A stretch of DNA of 64,000 nt from Gorillibacterium timonense (GTDB lineage: Bacteria > Bacillota > Bacilli > Paenibacillales > NBRC-103111), in NCBI RefSeq assembly GCF_001457415.1, contig NZ_LN881722.1:62001-126000 (forward strand). Reading direction: 5' to 3'. The number at the start of each line of letters is the position of its first letter. Position 1 is the stretch's first letter. A program made the position numbers and the translations under genes. Positions 44,823-55,183 of this stretch are shown here, one piece after another. The notes under the pieces are model-generated. The model ran no database searches. It was given only the letters and a program-made list of their open reading frames with translations, and was not told the DNA's origin.

Positions 44823-47609
44823 TTGACTACACAGAAGCTGGGAGTTCCATTGGAAGGATTTGCGGAATTCAGCCGCAAAGTAGCCGCGGAAGGAGCCGTG
44901 CTGCTGAAGAATGAGGGCCAAGTGCTGCCGATTGGCAACAACGAGACGGTTTCGGTCTTCGGCAGAACGCAGGTCAACTATTACCGCAGCGGGACAGGCT
45001 CGGGCGGAAGCGTTCATGTCGCCTATACGACCAACCTGCTGGACGGTTTGCGAAGCAAAACAAGCATTCAAGTGAATGAAGACCTAGCTGCCGTCTATGA
45101 GAAGTGGATCGAGGAGCATCCCTTCGATAACGGTGGAGGAGGCTGGGCCGCAGAGCCTTGGCATCAGAAGGAAATGCCGCTTACCGATGAGCTGGTGGCG
45201 GAAGCCCGGCGGAAATCCGCTAAGGCGATCGTCGTCATCGGTCGGACGGCGGGAGAGGATCAGGACAACGCCGACGCACCGGGCAGCTATCAGCTGACAC
45301 CGGAAGAGAAGGCCATGCTGAAGAGCGTGACCGCTCATTTCGAGCAGACGGCCGTGGTGCTGAATGTCTCGAATATCATCGATATGAGCTGGCTGAACGA
45401 GGACGGGGATGCGAACCCGATTCCCTGCGTGATCTACGCTTGGCACGGCGGTATGGAGGGCGGCAATGCGATCGCCGATGTTCTGGTCGGAGAGGTGACG
45501 CCGAGCGGCAAATTGACCGATACGATCGCGGTTTCCATCGAGGATTATCCTTCCACTCGCAATTACGGCAATGAGCACCAGAACCTTTACCAGGAAGATA
45601 TCTATGTTGGGTATCGGTATTTTGAAACCTTTTGCCCGGACAAGGTTCAATATGAATTTGGTTATGGCATCTCGTATACGTCTTTCCAGGTTGAATCGGA
45701 GGAAGCTAAGCTCGTCAACCGGGAAGGTGAAGAGCATCTGGAGATCGGCGTAACGGTGCACAATACCGGGACGGCATTCGCGGGCAAGGAAGTCGTTCAG
45801 ATCTATTATGAAGCGCCGCAGGGCAAGCTCGGCAAGCCAGCCAAGGTGTTGGCGGCATTCGGGAAAACCCGGTTGCTTCAGCCGGGTGAATCGCAGCGTT
45901 TGGTCCTGAGCTTCCCGGTTCATGCGATGGCTTCCTATGATGACGGCGGCGTGACGGGGCATCCTTCCGCTTATGTACTGGAGGAAGGGACTTATCGCTT
46001 GTATGTGGGAACCAGCGTCAAGAAGCTGACAGAGATCACCGTTGAAGGGCAGAACGGCTATGCGGTGGAAGCTCTTCAAGTCGTGCAACAGCTGGAAGAG
46101 GCGCTCGCGCCGACTGTGGCCTTCGCGAGAATGAAGCCGGGAGTCCGGAAGGAAAACGGCTCGTATGAGCTCGCCTTCGAGGATGCGCCGAACCAGAAGA
46201 TAGCCTTGGCGGAGCGAATTGCGAAGAATCTCCCCGCAACCCTGGAGCAGACCGGGGATCGAGGCTACAAGCTGCAGGACGTGCGGGACGGCAAGGTGAG
46301 CCTGGAGGCGTTTATCGCGCAGCTTGATGATCAGGACTTGGCCGCGATCGTCCGTGGTGAAGGCATGAGCAGCCCGCTCGTCACCCCGGGCACGGCATCG
46401 GCTTTCGGAGGAGTCACCGACCGTCTGTTCCACTACGGAATTCCCGTTGCCTGTACGGCGGATGGCCCTTCCGGAATTCGAATGGACAGCGGGGAAAAGG
46501 CGACGCAGGTAGCCATCGGAACTCTGCTTGCCGCTACCTGGAACGCGGACCTCGTGGAAGAGCTGTATGTCATGGAAGGTCAGGAGCTGCTGCGCAACCG
46601 CGTGGATACGCTGCTCGGACCGGGCATGAACATCCGACGCAGCCCGCTCAACGGGCGCAACTTCGAGTACTTTTCGGAAGATCCGCTCGTAACCGGCGTC
46701 TTCGCTGCGGCTTGCACCCGCGGTATCATGAAGGGCGGCTCTAACGCTACGATGAAGCACTTCGCCTGCAACAATCAGGAGAAGTTCCGCAGCAAGGTCG
46801 ACGCGGTCGTCTCCGAACGCGCTCTGCGGGAGATCTATCTGAAGGGCTTCGAGCTGGCGGTGAAGCAAAGCGACGCGAATTCGATCATGACCTCCTACAA
46901 TCCCGTCAACGGGCATTGGGCGGCGTCCAATTATGATCTGAACACCACGATTCTTCGCGGCGAGTGGGGCTTCACGGGCATCGTGATGACAGACTGGTGG
47001 GCCATGATGAACGATGTCGTCCACGGCGGCGCTCCGGATTCGAAGAATACGAACGCGATGGTCCGCGCCCAGAACGATCTCTTCATGGTCATCAGCAACT
47101 ATGGCGCCGACATCAATGCGATGGAGGATAACACCATTGAGTCCTTGGGCAACGGCACCTTGACGCGCGGGGAGCTGCAGCGTTCGGCTATGAACATCTG
47201 CCGCTTCATCATGCAGGCGCCGGTATTCTCACGTAAGCTGGAGCGGGAGGAGACCGCCCACAAGTTCGCAGCGAATCCCGCCCTTTTGCCGGATCAAGTG
47301 CAGGCCCTGGCGGAGAACGTTCAGGTGAAGCCCGCCACAGCCGGATCGACCTTTATCCGGGCTAATCAGGCTGGCTACTACTGGATCGTGGTCAAGCTCA
47401 TGTCGCCGGGCAGCTATTTGGCGCAAAGCGCCTGCAACGTGACGCTGAACGGAGAGCTGATGACGACCGTGCAAACGAACGGCACCGACAACCGGTGGAT
47501 CCGGCTGCGGCTTGTCAAGATCGAGCTGGAAGAAGGCTTGTATGAAATGAAGCTTGATTTCGTCAAGCCCGGCATGCAGATCGATTGGATCGAATTCAAG
47601 CAGGTGTAA
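44823..47609 (+). CDS. GH3 beta-glycosidase with inverted domain order
   Basis: This 928-residue enzyme has the parts of a GH3 glycosidase in unusual order. The alpha/beta sandwich domain normally at the C terminus comes first (about 10-230: EGAVLLKNEGQVLPI, VIGRTAGEDQDN), then a fibronectin III-like domain (about 295-375). The catalytic barrel is last (about 460-800: GPSGIRMD, MKHFACNNQE, GFTGIVMTDWW with the nucleophile Asp724). A C-terminal jelly-roll tail of about 90 residues follows. Such reversed GH3 enzymes are known from Ruminococcus albus and Butyrivibrio. No signal peptide is present. It starts at TTG. Confidence 0.88.
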   Translation: MTTQKLGVPLEGFAEFSRKVAAEGAVLLKNEGQVLPIGNNETVSVFGRTQVNYYRSGTGSGGSVHVAYTTNLLDGLRSKTSIQVNEDLAAVYEKWIEEHPFDNGGGGWAAEPWHQKEMPLTDELVAEARRKSAKAIVVIGRTAGEDQDNADAPGSYQLTPEEKAMLKSVTAHFEQTAVVLNVSNIIDMSWLNEDGDANPIPCVIYAWHGGMEGGNAIADVLVGEVTPSGKLTDTIAVSIEDYPSTRNYGNEHQNLYQEDIYVGYRYFETFCPDKVQYEFGYGISYTSFQVESEEAKLVNREGEEHLEIGVTVHNTGTAFAGKEVVQIYYEAPQGKLGKPAKVLAAFGKTRLLQPGESQRLVLSFPVHAMASYDDGGVTGHPSAYVLEEGTYRLYVGTSVKKLTEITVEGQNGYAVEALQVVQQLEEALAPTVAFARMKPGVRKENGSYELAFEDAPNQKIALAERIAKNLPATLEQTGDRGYKLQDVRDGKVSLEAFIAQLDDQDLAAIVRGEGMSSPLVTPGTASAFGGVTDRLFHYGIPVACTADGPSGIRMDSGEKATQVAIGTLLAATWNADLVEELYVMEGQELLRNRVDTLLGPGMNIRRSPLNGRNFEYFSEDPLVTGVFAAACTRGIMKGGSNATMKHFACNNQEKFRSKVDAVVSERALREIYLKGFELAVKQSDANSIMTSYNPVNGHWAASNYDLNTTILRGEWGFTGIVMTDWWAMMNDVVHGGAPDSKNTNAMVRAQNDLFMVISNYGADINAMEDNTIESLGNGTLTRGELQRSAMNICRFIMQAPVFSRKLEREETAHKFAANPALLPDQVQALAENVQVKPATAGSTFIRANQAGYYWIVVKLMSPGSYLAQSACNVTLNGELMTTVQTNGTDNRWIRLRLVKIELEEGLYEMKLDFVKPGMQIDWIEFKQV

Positions 47610-47746
47610 GCGGAGCAGCTGGTGGATCGAGCTTGGCAGGCGTGAGCTGAGCGGCTGGCAGCTCCATTTCACAAGCTTCGGGAAGTCGTGCAGCTACGGG
47701 CTTTCCTGTGATGCTTAGACGATTGAGGATATTCCAGACAAAAGAT

Positions 47747-47797
47747 GCAAAGAGGACTTTCATCACCACTTTTCCGGTGGGGGTGAAGGTCCTTTTT
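47747..47797 (+). terminator. Terminator of the GH3 gene
   Basis: GCAAAGAGGAC pairs with GTCCTTTTTGC and an inner CACC/GGTG stem extends it. A T run is built into the 3' arm. The 3' arm matches that of the terminator at 16921. Confidence 0.72.
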
Positions 47798-47888
47798 GCG
47801 TATCCGGTGGAGGTTGCTCATCCATACGAACGGGTTTGAACAGTCTCTATTGGTTTTTTTCAAAGAAAAGAAAGATCGGAAGTGTGTC

Positions 47889-48449
47889 ATGAAAGAGAGA
47901 ATCGCGCAAAGCGCAATCGGAGAAATCATGCAGAGGGGGCTGAAGTTTTCTATTCGGGATGTCGCCGCTCGCCTGGGGATCAGCACGAAGTCGATCTATC
48001 AATTTTTTGACTCGAAGGAGCAGATCATCGGGTATTTGGTTGACCGGTGTATTGCCGACATGAGAGATGCTGAGAAAGAAGTGATGGATGACCCGGTGCT
48101 CACCCCGCGACAAAAGTTGGAGAAGGCTTTGGTCATTCTGCCTCGTGGCATTGTTTTTCCGGACATTCGAGTCCTGCATGAGGTGAAAGTGAAATACCCC
48201 AACCAATGGGAAAAGGCGGACACCTACTTGGAGCAAGGCTGGGATAACATCCGGATGCTCGTTCGGGAAGGAATGGCGGAAGGAAGCCTGCGGCCGTTTG
48301 ATTTGGACGTTTTCATCCAGATGTACATCGGGGCTTTGAATCATTTGATGGATTACCGGGTTTCTACCCGAATGGGCTTGTCCTTAGAGAAGGCATTGGT
48401 GCAGATGGTGGAGATCATGCTGCAGGGGATCGAAAACAAGGTTGTCTAG
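47889..48449 (+). CDS. TetR/AcrR family regulator
   Basis: This 186-residue protein has an N-terminal TetR helix-turn-helix (FSIRDVAARLGISTKSIYQFFDSKEQIIGYL) and a helical ligand domain. The ATG at 47889 is chosen as the family start; the open frame begins earlier, at 47796. The gene normally controlled by such a regulator would lie next to it, but downstream only a 50-codon frame and a broken regulator remain. Confidence 0.82.
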   Translation: MKERIAQSAIGEIMQRGLKFSIRDVAARLGISTKSIYQFFDSKEQIIGYLVDRCIADMRDAEKEVMDDPVLTPRQKLEKALVILPRGIVFPDIRVLHEVKVKYPNQWEKADTYLEQGWDNIRMLVREGMAEGSLRPFDLDVFIQMYIGALNHLMDYRVSTRMGLSLEKALVQMVEIMLQGIENKVV

Positions 48450-48475
48450 CAAGTGGAGTAAGGGAGGGGAGCCGA

Positions 48476-48628
48476 ATGAAGCCGTATCTTGGATTCTTGA
48501 ATCAGGTTATCTATCGATTATTTCTCGACGGCGTGATGATCGGTATTTCGGAATTCCCGCTTTGGTTGTCTTATGCTCAACAAATGAGAAATGGTGATTT
48601 GCTGGCTCCTTTAGTATGGTTCTTATAG
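48476..48628 (+). CDS. 50-residue orphan peptide or truncated gene after TetR
   Basis: GGGAGGGG five to six bases before the ATG is an excellent ribosome site, 26 bases after the TetR stop. The product MKPYLGFLNQVIYRLFLDGV... is amphipathic and ends after 50 residues (LAPLVWFL). It may be the start of a lost membrane protein formerly regulated by the TetR protein, or a real small protein. No family is recognised. Confidence 0.4.
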   Translation: MKPYLGFLNQVIYRLFLDGVMIGISEFPLWLSYAQQMRNGDLLAPLVWFL

Positions 48629-48654
48629 AAGAGAAAAAGCAAAGGAGTAAACAT

Positions 48655-49046
48655 ATGCAAATCAAATTCGGCGAGAATCTTCGAAAGCTTAGAATGATGA
48701 ACGAGCTTACACAGGAAAAGCTGGCAGAGGTATTCGGAGTATCCCCCCAAGCCATTAGCCTTAACGCTAAAAATTCAAACGGATGCAGCAGGCGAGTTCG
48801 TTAAGGAAGGAATGCCGGGAGGTTCTTTTGCCAGAAATGGTCATGGAGGATGATTATTTAAGTGAATTGAAAAAAGGGATCCTTACGGTTTTATCTGTAA
48901 TCTGTGAGAAAATTGAGAACTCCAAAAATCATGAACATTCAAGTATGGATACAATGTTTGCGATTGGACCGAATACGAATGCGAATGATGATGTCAAAGA
49001 GAAAATAGAGCTGCTAGCGAAGTTCCTTGATGTAGCTATTCATTGA
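48655..49046 (+). pseudogene. Truncated XRE-family regulator
   Basis: AAAGGAG precedes an ATG that begins a good XRE helix-turn-helix (FGENLRKLRMMNELTQEKLAEVFGVSPQAIS). Immediately after AIS, where related proteins continue RWE, the sequence breaks off and the frame stops at 48804. Another frame (48783-49046) continues with helical sequence ELKKGILTVLSVICEKIENS to a stop. An internal deletion with a frame change is the simplest explanation. The 49-residue N-terminal part may still bind DNA. Confidence 0.6.
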
Positions 49047-49161
49047 AAGGTAGTCTGCGTTATATTCGGATGGACGCTATCATCAGCTTTTTCTGGCACG
49101 GACGTTTCTTCTGATATAAAATGGAAATCATTCACTCATTCGGCATGAAGGAGCTAGAACG

Positions 49162-49719
49162 TTGTCCACTCACAAACTGTGGTTTCTGCACCTCTTCTCA
49201 ATCTCATTTGCGCCGGTTCATCTCTACACGATGCGGGCTGACAACGCACTAGCGAGCCGGCTGGATGTGCATTGGGGTTTTTCCTGGGAGGGGCTCGTCG
49301 TATTCCTGCTCGTCATGGTGCCCAACCTGTTCTACTTTTGGCTTCCCCAAGCAGATGCCGATTTGGTCAAAGCTGAGCACAACGGCAGCTATAGGCTGTG
49401 GACGCTTATCGAACACGCGAGCCAGGCGGTCATGGTCGCGCTTTTGGTATTTTTGACAAGTCGTTCGAGCTCGTCGTTTCTCAGCCCGTACACCTTGGGG
49501 ATGGCCGTCTTTCTGCTGTCCTATTACGGGATGTGGGGATTCTATTTCCGGGGGCGCCGAAATCGGCTCCTGCTGCTAGGCATGGCGGTTTTCCCTGTTG
49601 TGTATTTTGTGCTGGCGCAGCTCTGGCTTCACAACGTTCCGGCTCTTGTGCCCACTGGGATCTTTGGAATTGCGCATGTATGGATCACGATCTGCGACGA
49701 TCAACAGACAAGTAAATAG
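49162..49719 (+). CDS. Multi-pass membrane protein of unknown function
   Basis: This 185-residue hydrophobic protein has five or six predicted helices (for example LVVFLLVMVPNLFYFWL and LLGMAVFPVVYFVLAQL). It begins at a TTG. No characteristic motif identifies it. The GNAT gene begins 35 bases after its stop, so the two may be co-transcribed. Confidence 0.65.
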   Translation: MSTHKLWFLHLFSISFAPVHLYTMRADNALASRLDVHWGFSWEGLVVFLLVMVPNLFYFWLPQADADLVKAEHNGSYRLWTLIEHASQAVMVALLVFLTSRSSSSFLSPYTLGMAVFLLSYYGMWGFYFRGRRNRLLLLGMAVFPVVYFVLAQLWLHNVPALVPTGIFGIAHVWITICDDQQTSK

Positions 49720-49754
49720 AGGCGTTCGTGGAGAAGAACAAAGGAGGGAATGGC

Positions 49755-50249
49755 ATGAGCGAGATCGTATCCACTCGAAAATTGACACAAGAGGAATTCA
49801 CGGCGTATCGGAACGAAGTGGTCGAAAAGTATTGCGAGGAGCTGGTGGGAACGGATTCTGTGGCCAGCGCGGAAGAGGCCCGAGCTTTTGCCGAAACGGA
49901 GGTCAGCAGGCTGCTGCCGGTTGGAGTGGACCTCGATTGCTTGAATTTGAACGTCATGGTAAACGATAAAGGAGAGGACGTCGGGTTTCTGTGGCATGAG
50001 AAGAGACATATCCTGGAGATGGACGTAGCGTTTATCTACGATATTCTCGTCTATGAGAACCACCGCAAAAAGGGCTATGGCCAAAGAATCATTGCTTATT
50101 TGGCAGAGGCGGCCAAGAAGGAAGGGCTGGGTAAGATCGTCTTGAATGTCTTTGCGAAGAATGCGGCGGCAAACGCTTTGTACGAGCGCATGGGGTTCGA
50201 AGTGATTGCCGAAGCGAAAGGGCAGAAGGCGATGATCAAGCATCTGTAG
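49755..50249 (+). CDS. GNAT family N-acetyltransferase
   Basis: This 164-residue GNAT protein has acetyl-CoA motif A (IYDILVYENHRKKGYGQRIIAYLAEAAKKEG) and the final NALYERMGFEVIAE segment. AAGGAGGGAATGGC places the start at 49755. The substrate is unknown. The N-terminal 70 residues are helical and not conserved in better-known relatives. Confidence 0.85.
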   Translation: MSEIVSTRKLTQEEFTAYRNEVVEKYCEELVGTDSVASAEEARAFAETEVSRLLPVGVDLDCLNLNVMVNDKGEDVGFLWHEKRHILEMDVAFIYDILVYENHRKKGYGQRIIAYLAEAAKKEGLGKIVLNVFAKNAAANALYERMGFEVIAEAKGQKAMIKHL

Positions 50250-50339
50250 AAGTGCGAACATTGCTCATGTGAATAGTCCCGATGCCGTGCTTGATGCATA
50301 CAAGCGGTTGCTAGGCTTCTTCTTCGATCATGTTCGTGA

Positions 50340-51833
<1,494 letters not shown>

Positions 51834-51944
51834 TTTCCGACCCACGGCCGCCTTTAATCGCTTTGTGGCCGATTTTGGAGCGGATCACCGACTTTTATCG
51901 AGCGGAACACTTGCCAATATAGAAGGCGCATCCTGCTTCCATTC

Positions 51945-51968
51945 AAGCACCCGTCAGGGTGCTTTTTT
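51945..51968 (+). terminator. Terminator of gdhA
   Basis: AAGCACCC pairs with GGGTGCTT around GTCA and is followed by T residues. Confidence 0.85.
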
Positions 51969-52132
51969 CACGTTGTACGGTCGCTCTCCTGTTGTTGCCA
52001 ATTCGGCTCGCTCTTCGGCTTTCCCCGGAATAATCCACTATACGAAAAGAGGGAATTGCGGAGATGAGGGATCTTTTCTACAGTAAGGATATTAGCCACG
52101 TAAACTATCGATTACCTGTAGGAGGAATCCGG

Positions 52133-53413
52133 ATGTACTCTGCTGCTGAACGAGAAGCGGTTTTAACGGAGTTGCAAGCCTTGGCTCAAGGGATTGAAGG
52201 GATTCGCGGACTGATCCTGGTCGGTTCCGGGGCGTATGGCTTTCGGGACGCCTATTCGGATCTGGATGTCGTAGCGGTCGCGGAAGAGAGCGGGCAGGTC
52301 CCCCGGATCCATGAGGAGCTCATCAGCCTGTTGAAGCGTCATCACTCGGTTGTCCGGCATAAGGTTTATCGCCATGAACCGGATATCTATGTCTCCTGCT
52401 TGCTGCTCGGCAGCTATTTGGAGCTGGATGTAGGCGTCTGGGCCTTTGATAAGCTCAGGGCCACAAAGCCGCATTGGAAGATCCTCTTCGACAAACAACC
52501 ATCCTCCTTGGAGGAACGCTTGCAGAGCAAGAGTAGTATTCCTTCCCCAAAGCTTCTGGAGGACAAGGCCCGCGAATCGATGGGGTTCCTTTGGCAATTC
52601 GTGAGGGGTGCGGCCATCTCTCTGAAGCGCGGCCATTTCCTGCGGGCCGATAAGGAAATGGGGACGATCCGGGATGTGATCGCGGAGCTGCTCGTCCTGA
52701 GGGAAGGCAAGGGACCGGATATCGGCAAGGAGATCGACAAGGTGAACCCGGAGCTGCGGAACCGGTTGATTCGTACCTACGAAGGCAAGCTCGATCATCA
52801 AGGAAGCTGCGACAAGCTTATGGCTGCAGTTGAGCTCTATTATGACATTCTGAACGAAATTTTAGGGCAGGAGGAGACGGCGGAGAGCTATCAAATCAGC
52901 CGGAATATGATACGAGACCTTTTAAAACCATATGGAGTTGATACGATGGAACTCAGCTCAGAAAAGATTAAGAACAAATTAGAAAATGAGAAGCTCCTTA
53001 ACTTGGCAACAACAAATGGCAAGTATCCCGATAACTCCGTTGTTTGCTTTGCCTATGATGAAAATATCCATCTGTATTTTGGAAGCTATTCAGACACCTT
53101 GAAATGTATGAATATTTCTCAAAATCCACATGTGGCAATAACCGTTGGAACCTTGCAAATTCATGGACTTGCGAAGGTTGTTCCCTATGGAAGCGAAGAA
53201 TATATAAGCAAAAGAGCCATTTACGACAAGCGCTTTCCCCAATATGTATCCGTATTTGAGAAGGTTGCTAATGAGTTGTATGAAATCGCTCCTCTTGTCA
53301 TTTGGAACTACAATCCGTCAGTGGGGGAAATGAATCGAGATGAATTCATCGTGGATGATGAATACTATAAAACAATTTCTCCCTATAAATTCCACGAGTA
53401 TGAGGAACGATAA
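52133..53413 (+). CDS. Nucleotidyltransferase fused to a pyridoxamine-phosphate-oxidase-like domain
   Basis: This 426-residue protein has two parts. Residues 1-265 are a nucleotidyltransferase of the antibiotic-modifying/MNT type, with GSGAYGFRDAYSDLDV (Gly31-Ser32, Asp43, Asp45) and a helical second half. Residues 272-426 resemble the FMN-binding split barrel family (LLNLATTNGKYPDNSVVCFAYDENIHLYFGS; NPHVAITVG). The join is marked by Met272, and the base composition becomes clearly more AT-rich there. TAGGAGGAA supports the start at 52133. The frame is continuous. Function is unknown; the pairing seems rare. Confidence 0.75.
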   Translation: MYSAAEREAVLTELQALAQGIEGIRGLILVGSGAYGFRDAYSDLDVVAVAEESGQVPRIHEELISLLKRHHSVVRHKVYRHEPDIYVSCLLLGSYLELDVGVWAFDKLRATKPHWKILFDKQPSSLEERLQSKSSIPSPKLLEDKARESMGFLWQFVRGAAISLKRGHFLRADKEMGTIRDVIAELLVLREGKGPDIGKEIDKVNPELRNRLIRTYEGKLDHQGSCDKLMAAVELYYDILNEILGQEETAESYQISRNMIRDLLKPYGVDTMELSSEKIKNKLENEKLLNLATTNGKYPDNSVVCFAYDENIHLYFGSYSDTLKCMNISQNPHVAITVGTLQIHGLAKVVPYGSEEYISKRAIYDKRFPQYVSVFEKVANELYEIAPLVIWNYNPSVGEMNRDEFIVDDEYYKTISPYKFHEYEER

Positions 53414-53484
53414 TTCTACATCAGGGGAATCGTCCCATTCGAAGCGAGCCGGCCGAATCACTTGACTGGCTCGCTTGTCATGAG

Positions 53485-54201
53485 TTATCGAATGATCGTT
53501 TTCGTCAGGCTCCTCACTCTCAGCACCTTTACCTTCCCCGTTAGAAGAGCGCGGTCGCTAATGGCCCAGGTATGACCCTGCGAATTTTTTCGGCGAATCG
53601 CCACGAAGTTGTGCTTGCTCCCCGCATAAACCTTAAAGCCCTTGGCTCTGCTTCTGGAACAAAACTTGACGCATTCTCCCAAGCTCTGATTGGGGAAGGC
53701 GACCTTTCGGAATACATGGCGCTTGAACAGCAGCGTCGCCCCCGCAACATAGGAAACATAGCGGTTATCCATACCGGGATAGCGGAGGAGAAGCAGCCTT
53801 CGTCCCCGCAGGTACATGAAATACGCTCGCTTGCCGACGATGTCGGCGCCTGTTCCTTTCAGGGTCCGCATGCTTTCGGTCAGATAGTGGGGGGCGTAGT
53901 AATCGTCGTCGTCAAATTTGGCAATGACTCCGTATTTGGCTGCTTTCACCCCGTAGTTTAGGCAGCGGCCGAGCGACACGCGTTCGGGAAGTCGGTAGAT
54001 TCTAATGTTTTTGTAGGGTTTTGCCGCCGCCAGATAGTCGCTCAGCCTCTGGGTCCGATGATTCAGGATAACGATGAGCTCCTTGTTCTTGTAGTGCTGC
54101 CTGGCGAAGTTGCGAAAAAGCGCGTGCATGCATTCGGGTCGTTTGGTGCACGTAAGGACGGTTATCCCTTCCCGGAGGAGAGGGGGCTTCTTCCTTCTCA
54201 T
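53485..54201 (-). CDS. GT2-type glycosyltransferase (second of a tandem pair)
   Basis: This 238-residue GT-A fold enzyme shows GITVLTCTKRPECMHALFRN, FDDDDYYAPHYL (metal site) and GKRAYFMYLRG. It is a close paralogue of the gene directly upstream (54198-54938). AAAGGTGG supports the start at 54201. Its ATG overlaps the stop of the upstream gene by four bases, so both are made together. Short single-domain enzymes of this kind modify surface polymers or spore components; the acceptor is unknown. The C-terminal tail is very basic. Confidence 0.8.
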   Translation of the reverse strand: MRRKKPPLLREGITVLTCTKRPECMHALFRNFARQHYKNKELIVILNHRTQRLSDYLAAAKPYKNIRIYRLPERVSLGRCLNYGVKAAKYGVIAKFDDDDYYAPHYLTESMRTLKGTGADIVGKRAYFMYLRGRRLLLLRYPGMDNRYVSYVAGATLLFKRHVFRKVAFPNQSLGECVKFCSRSRAKGFKVYAGSKHNFVAIRRKNSQGHTWAISDRALLTGKVKVLRVRSLTKTIIR

Positions 54202-54938
54202 CGGGGAACCACCTTTGGCATTCGGCTGATGAACCTTGGGATATTCGTGACTCCGCGGATTCGCTTGTGATGCGCGAGCAAGGTTTGGTCGCTGATGATC
54301 CACGTGTGCCCGTGAGAGTTTTTTCTGCGGATGGCGACGAAATTGAATTTGCTTGCGGAGTAAATCTTGAATCCCCTTTTTCGGCTCCGCATGCAGAAGC
54401 CGTCGTCTTCGCCGACGCTCTGATTAGGGAAGCTTACGGAGCGGAACACCTTGCGCTTCATGACGAGCGTAGCACCGGGAAGGATGTCGACATAGCGGTT
54501 CTCGTCCTGCGCGAACCGAAGGAGGAGAGCTTTGGAACCGCGCAAAACCATATAATGAGCCCGTTTGCCTACGATATCGGCACCCGTTCTCTTAAAGGCC
54601 TGCAAGCTGTCCGTTAAATAGTAAGGGGCATAATAATCATCGTCATCAAACTTGGCAATATAGGGATAGCGGCTTCTCTTAACGGCATAGTTTAAGCAGG
54701 CTCCGAGAGTATAGCGCTCTGACAAGCGGAACACGTGTACATGGGGATACTTCCGGGCTGCGTTGCGGTAGACGGATAGCGGAATTCGGCTGCTGTTGAT
54801 GACAATGATGAGCTCTTTCTTGGCATGGAGCTGCCGGCTGTAATTCCGAAAAATAGTATGGATAAAACTCGCTCGATTGGTGCAGGTGATGATAGAAACC
54901 CCTGGCGGGCTGCTCGGTCTCCCCGGGTTTGATCTCAT
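54198..54938 (-). CDS. GT2-type glycosyltransferase (first of a tandem pair)
   Basis: This 246-residue glycosyltransferase shows GVSIITCTNRASFIHTIFRN, LGACLNYAVKRSRYPYIAKF, a DDDDYYAPYYLTDS metal site and RRKNSHGHTWIISD near the end. AAGGGGGG lies ten bases before the chosen ATG (54938), although the frame is open to 55184. The start of the frame beyond 54938 has low similarity to protein. It shares the motif order of the following gene throughout, indicating local duplication. Confidence 0.8.
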   Translation of the reverse strand: MRSNPGRPSSPPGVSIITCTNRASFIHTIFRNYSRQLHAKKELIIVINSSRIPLSVYRNAARKYPHVHVFRLSERYTLGACLNYAVKRSRYPYIAKFDDDDYYAPYYLTDSLQAFKRTGADIVGKRAHYMVLRGSKALLLRFAQDENRYVDILPGATLVMKRKVFRSVSFPNQSVGEDDGFCMRSRKRGFKIYSASKFNFVAIRRKNSHGHTWIISDQTLLAHHKRIRGVTNIPRFISRMPKVVPR

Positions 54939-55183
54939 GAAATCGGCCCCCCTTATCGGAAAATCACGCACGGAAACCATCGCATAATACAATATGTTCC
55001 TAGCAGGGGGAGGCAACGGCATTTCTACCAAGCGAAAAAGAAAGGCGGCCAAGCGAGAATGAACCACGATCGGGTCGGGACGGGGATGGCGAATCGCGCT
55101 CGGGGGAGCGCGATACCTCATAGGATGATAGGCGGAGAAATGATATACTAATGGTATAATTTTCTTCTTTTGGAGGTCGAACA

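Noticed and set aside
45084-47024. Long minus-strand frame (646 codons) opposite the GH3 gene
   Set aside because: It mirrors the codon structure of a clear GH3 gene, lacks recognisable domains and is typical of GC-rich antisense frames.
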